NCBI GenBank assembly: GCA_003445035.1
Contig: DLVV01000005.1
Location: forward strand, 1 to 7,378
From: Planctomycetaceae bacterium
Lineage (GTDB): Bacteria > Planctomycetota > Planctomycetia > Planctomycetales > Planctomycetaceae
Reading direction: 5' to 3'
DNA length: 7,378 nt
This document shows, in pieces, positions 5,353-7,378 of the stretch. Each line of letters opens with the position of its first letter. Positions within the stretch are counted from its first letter, which is position 1. The translations under genes were made by a program, and so were the position numbers. The notes beneath the pieces were generated by a model. The model was not told where the DNA came from and searched no databases. It saw only the letters and a program-made list of their open reading frames with translations.

Positions 5353-7154
5353 TGGGAAACCGCCACCTGCAGGTCCCAGGTGTGCAACACGCGACCCACC
5401 TGGTTGGCCGTCTCGTCGACCTGCACCGCCAATCGGTCCGTTGCCGGAGCGTAGACGAAAACCCGGATGCGATCCGGAGGCAGGCTGAAGTGGGCCGCTT
5501 TCACACGGTCCACGAAACCCAGGCTCCGCAGGACCAGGTTCTCAAAAATTTCGTCAAAGACTTCGGTGACCTCGCGACGCTGTTCCAATTCAGGGTCAAT
5601 CAACAGGGCCGTTTTCCTCTTTCGTCGAAAACTCGACGGAGCCCGGACAACAGCCGCACCGTCGAACTGCAGTCGTCCGTCCCGGTGGACCAGCGGGAAG
5701 CGGTGTCCCCCGACCATCACCGACGCCCGGTCGACCGTTTCGGGGAAACCCTCCCCGGTGGCCAGTACCAGGGACTGCAGCTGCCCCCCCGTGATCTCGA
5801 CTTCGATCGGCGTCAACCCGATCCCCTCCCCCGGCAACCGGCCATGAACCAGGAACGTGCTTGAGGAGTGCGGCGCCACTTCCGCGGTCAACGAGGCGTC
5901 CTCGCCGTGTTGGATCCGGCCGACAAGCTTCTCGAAGTTCTGCGCGGTCGAATAGAGCCGCGCTCGTCCCTGGTGAGTGAACCGGTATTCACCACCTCGG
6001 GTTGCCGCCGCCTCGACCCACTGCTGGTACTCGAGATCTCCACCGGTGAGGTGACGGGCCACGGTGGCCGTGCGGACCGTCAACTTCACAGCGTCTTCAC
6101 GACGTCCGACCAGATAGAAGATCAGGCTGAAGCTGGCGACGGTGACACCGAGCATTCCCAGCACGGCACGAAAATCCCGGCCTCCCTGCCCGTAGACGAA
6201 TCCCCCGGGGAACAATACCGCCATGTAGACCACGCAGCAGATGTAGATCAGGATCCAGTTTCGGCTCGGCCTTGTCATACTCCGCAACTTGCTGAAGATT
6301 CCCTGATCATCGAGTGGGACCAACGACTCGACGCTGAACCGCAGCGGCCGGATTCCGGTGACGGTTCGTTGTTGAGTCTCCGACGGCAGGGGCAGCGGGT
6401 CGGGAATCTCAGCCACACCGAACGGTTGCCGGATCACCCGTCCGGCTCCGACCCGGGTCAGAACACCTGTGCCGTTGAGCACCTTGAGTTCGGCTCCGAA
6501 TTCGACCGGACGACCGTCGGGTCCCTTGAGCACATGCAGAGTGCCGCCTCGGCCAAGCCACTCCAGGAACGTGCGGCGACGGGGAACGTCCCAGCGAGGC
6601 GAATGATCCAGAAAGACGCTGCCCAGGCCGGTGGTGGCTGTTGAAACGGGTGGAAACCACGACTCGTCCAGTTCTCTCAGCCGCCCAACGGGACCGGTCA
6701 TTTGCGAAGACCGCTGTAGCAGCACGTTGGCCGGTTCACCGATTCGCAGTCGCAAGCCGCCGGTGTCGAGTTCGCGGCGGGTTCCGTCACTGGAGATCCA
6801 GCTCAACCGCCAGTCGTCGAATTCTCCGACCACGTACGGGTAGAAACGGACCGGTCGACGCGTGGCCGGTGAAACAAACACGGGTTGGCGAATCGGGAGA
6901 CCGACCGGCCAGTAGCCGTTCCGAAGCCTCTGCAGTTCAAGTTCCCCCGCCAGGTCGTCGCCACCGGGGTTGAACACGATGACCGTCAGAGGGTTGAAAG
7001 CGGGGGCCACCGCGCGGCCGTCGAACCCCCAGTGAACCGACTCGACTTCGATTTCCCCGGCGACCGCCACCGAAAGGGGCAGAGACAGCCAGGCCACTGC
7101 CACCGACAGCACGGCACAAATCCGGGTTGGCCGATCCGATGGTGCCAGGTTCAC
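5349..7154 (-). CDS. Exported, membrane-anchored partner protein of the ABC exporter, unknown function
   Basis: A 601-residue protein starting at GTG. An N-terminal signal peptide (hydrophobic 12-29) has a likely AVA cleavage site at 30-32. Residues 33-299 form an outer domain that begins with beta-rich sequence. It continues with a segment (about 175-245) containing LDHSPRW and FLEWLGRGGTLHVLKG, which resembles the W-x-x-x-G-G-x-L motif of GATase-like domains in exporter accessory proteins such as GldG. Two helices (about 300-320 and 328-349) form a central hairpin, followed by a 250-residue C-terminal domain without catalytic motifs I can name. With the signal peptide removed, both large domains should lie outside the cytoplasmic membrane. 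It is first in the operon, and its TGA overlaps the ATPase ATG (ATGA), so it is very likely a dedicated exporter subunit. Its ribosome site is weak (GAGGCAGAGG about 10 bases upstream). The GATase resemblance is inference; no gene name is justified. Confidence 0.85.
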   Translation of the reverse strand: MNLAPSDRPTRICAVLSVAVAWLSLPLSVAVAGEIEVESVHWGFDGRAVAPAFNPLTVIVFNPGGDDLAGELELQRLRNGYWPVGLPIRQPVFVSPATRRPVRFYPYVVGEFDDWRLSWISSDGTRRELDTGGLRLRIGEPANVLLQRSSQMTGPVGRLRELDESWFPPVSTATTGLGSVFLDHSPRWDVPRRRTFLEWLGRGGTLHVLKGPDGRPVEFGAELKVLNGTGVLTRVGAGRVIRQPFGVAEIPDPLPLPSETQQRTVTGIRPLRFSVESLVPLDDQGIFSKLRSMTRPSRNWILIYICCVVYMAVLFPGGFVYGQGGRDFRAVLGMLGVTVASFSLIFYLVGRREDAVKLTVRTATVARHLTGGDLEYQQWVEAAATRGGEYRFTHQGRARLYSTAQNFEKLVGRIQHGEDASLTAEVAPHSSSTFLVHGRLPGEGIGLTPIEVEITGGQLQSLVLATGEGFPETVDRASVMVGGHRFPLVHRDGRLQFDGAAVVRAPSSFRRKRKTALLIDPELEQRREVTEVFDEIFENLVLRSLGFVDRVKAAHFSLPPDRIRVFVYAPATDRLAVQVDETANQVGRVLHTWDLQVAVSQ

Positions 7155-7234
7155 GGTTGGTCAGCCTCTGCCTCGAATTGCCTTTGGTCTCGACCGGGGA
7201 TCACACTCAATGGGCTTCTCCGCCACGACGGTCC

Positions 7235-7264
7235 ATTCTGCTGCATCGGTCCTCCGACTGGCAA
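7235..7264 (-). promoter_or_regulatory. Candidate sigma70-like promoter of the exporter operon
   Basis: On the minus strand TTGCCA (7264-7259), 18 bases, then CAGAAT (7240-7235): five of six and four of six matches to the consensus hexamers. Transcription would begin near 7228, leaving a leader of about 75 bases before the GTG start. The spacing and position are reasonable, but such matches also arise by chance, and an upstream gene could instead read through from beyond the window. Confidence 0.3.
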
Positions 7265-7306
7265 CAGCGACGCTCCATTGGTCGTCGAATCCCGGGTTTG
7301 CCGGAT

Positions 7307-7320
7307 GCCGACAGGTCGGC
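7307..7320. repeat. 14-bp inverted repeat, GCCGAC-AG-GTCGGC
   Basis: Perfect 6-bp arms around a 2-bp centre, about 43 bases upstream of the candidate operon -35 box. On the plus strand it lies exactly in the 17-base gap between TTGCCG (7298-7303) and TAGTCT (7321-7326), a weak outward-facing promoter-like pair. It could be a regulator site, but chance is a fair alternative. Confidence 0.3.
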
Positions 7321-7330
7321 TAGTCTGAAA

Positions 7331-7359
7331 GCGGTCCCGGTGACGGCCTGCCGGGCCGC
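7331..7359. other. GC-rich hairpin upstream of the exporter operon
   Basis: GCGG-T-CCCGG at 7331-7340 pairs with CCGGGCCGC at 7351-7359, giving a 9-bp all-GC stem with one bulged T and a 10-base loop. Read on the minus strand it is followed by TTTCAGAC, a very short T run. It could therefore be a weak terminator for a minus-strand gene beyond the window, or simply a structured spacer. Confidence 0.35.
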
Positions 7360-7378
7360 CGGTCGCCTGGATTCCGTC

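Noticed and set aside
4462..5454. Plus-strand open frame of 330 codons opposite the ATPase
   Set aside because: It lies over Walker A, Walker B and the other ABC motifs on the minus strand and shows no domain of its own.
7340..7378. GTG-initiated plus-strand frame, or the tail of a minus-strand gene, at the right edge
   Set aside because: Too short to tell coding from chance; no ribosome site or recognisable sequence.

Overview
The window is GC-rich and gene-dense. It looks like a chromosomal segment of a free-living bacterium, most likely a planctomycete. That assignment is inference from gene style: a glycine/aspartate-rich RTX repeat protein, a secreted protein of a type I associate with Planctomycetota, and an ABC-2 exporter operon with a large membrane-anchored partner. 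No rRNA, tRNA, CRISPR array, transposase or phage gene was seen.

Layout. (1) 1-924, plus: the 3' end of a large RTX-type calcium-binding repeat protein. (2) 921-1307, minus: a small VOC (glyoxalase/dioxygenase-fold) protein, meeting gene 1 tail to tail with overlapping stop codons. (3) 1308-1675: a gene-free divergent intergenic region. (4) 1676-2692, plus: a secreted 338-aa protein of unknown function, possibly lectin/LamG-like. (5) 7154 down to 2738, minus: a tightly packed three-gene operon encoding a 601-aa exported, membrane-anchored protein, an ABC ATPase and a double-length ABC-2 permease. The genes are joined by an ATGA overlap and a TGATG overlap. (6) 7155-7378: the operon's upstream region, with a candidate promoter, a small dyad and a GC-rich hairpin.

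How the genes fit together. The three operon genes very probably make one ABC exporter. The ATPase powers a permease that is two ABC-2 modules fused in one chain, so a single copy could supply the whole membrane domain. The 601-aa protein puts two large domains outside the membrane around a central pair of helices and may handle the substrate there. The substrate cannot be read from sequence. The RTX protein, VOC protein and secreted 338-aa protein have no evident functional link to the exporter.

The points most worth a second look are the three-part exporter with its unrecognised partner, the asymmetric fused permease, the changed Q-loop and signature in the ATPase, a G7 tract where a one-base slip would fuse ATPase and permease, and a four-unit higher-order period in the RTX repeats.
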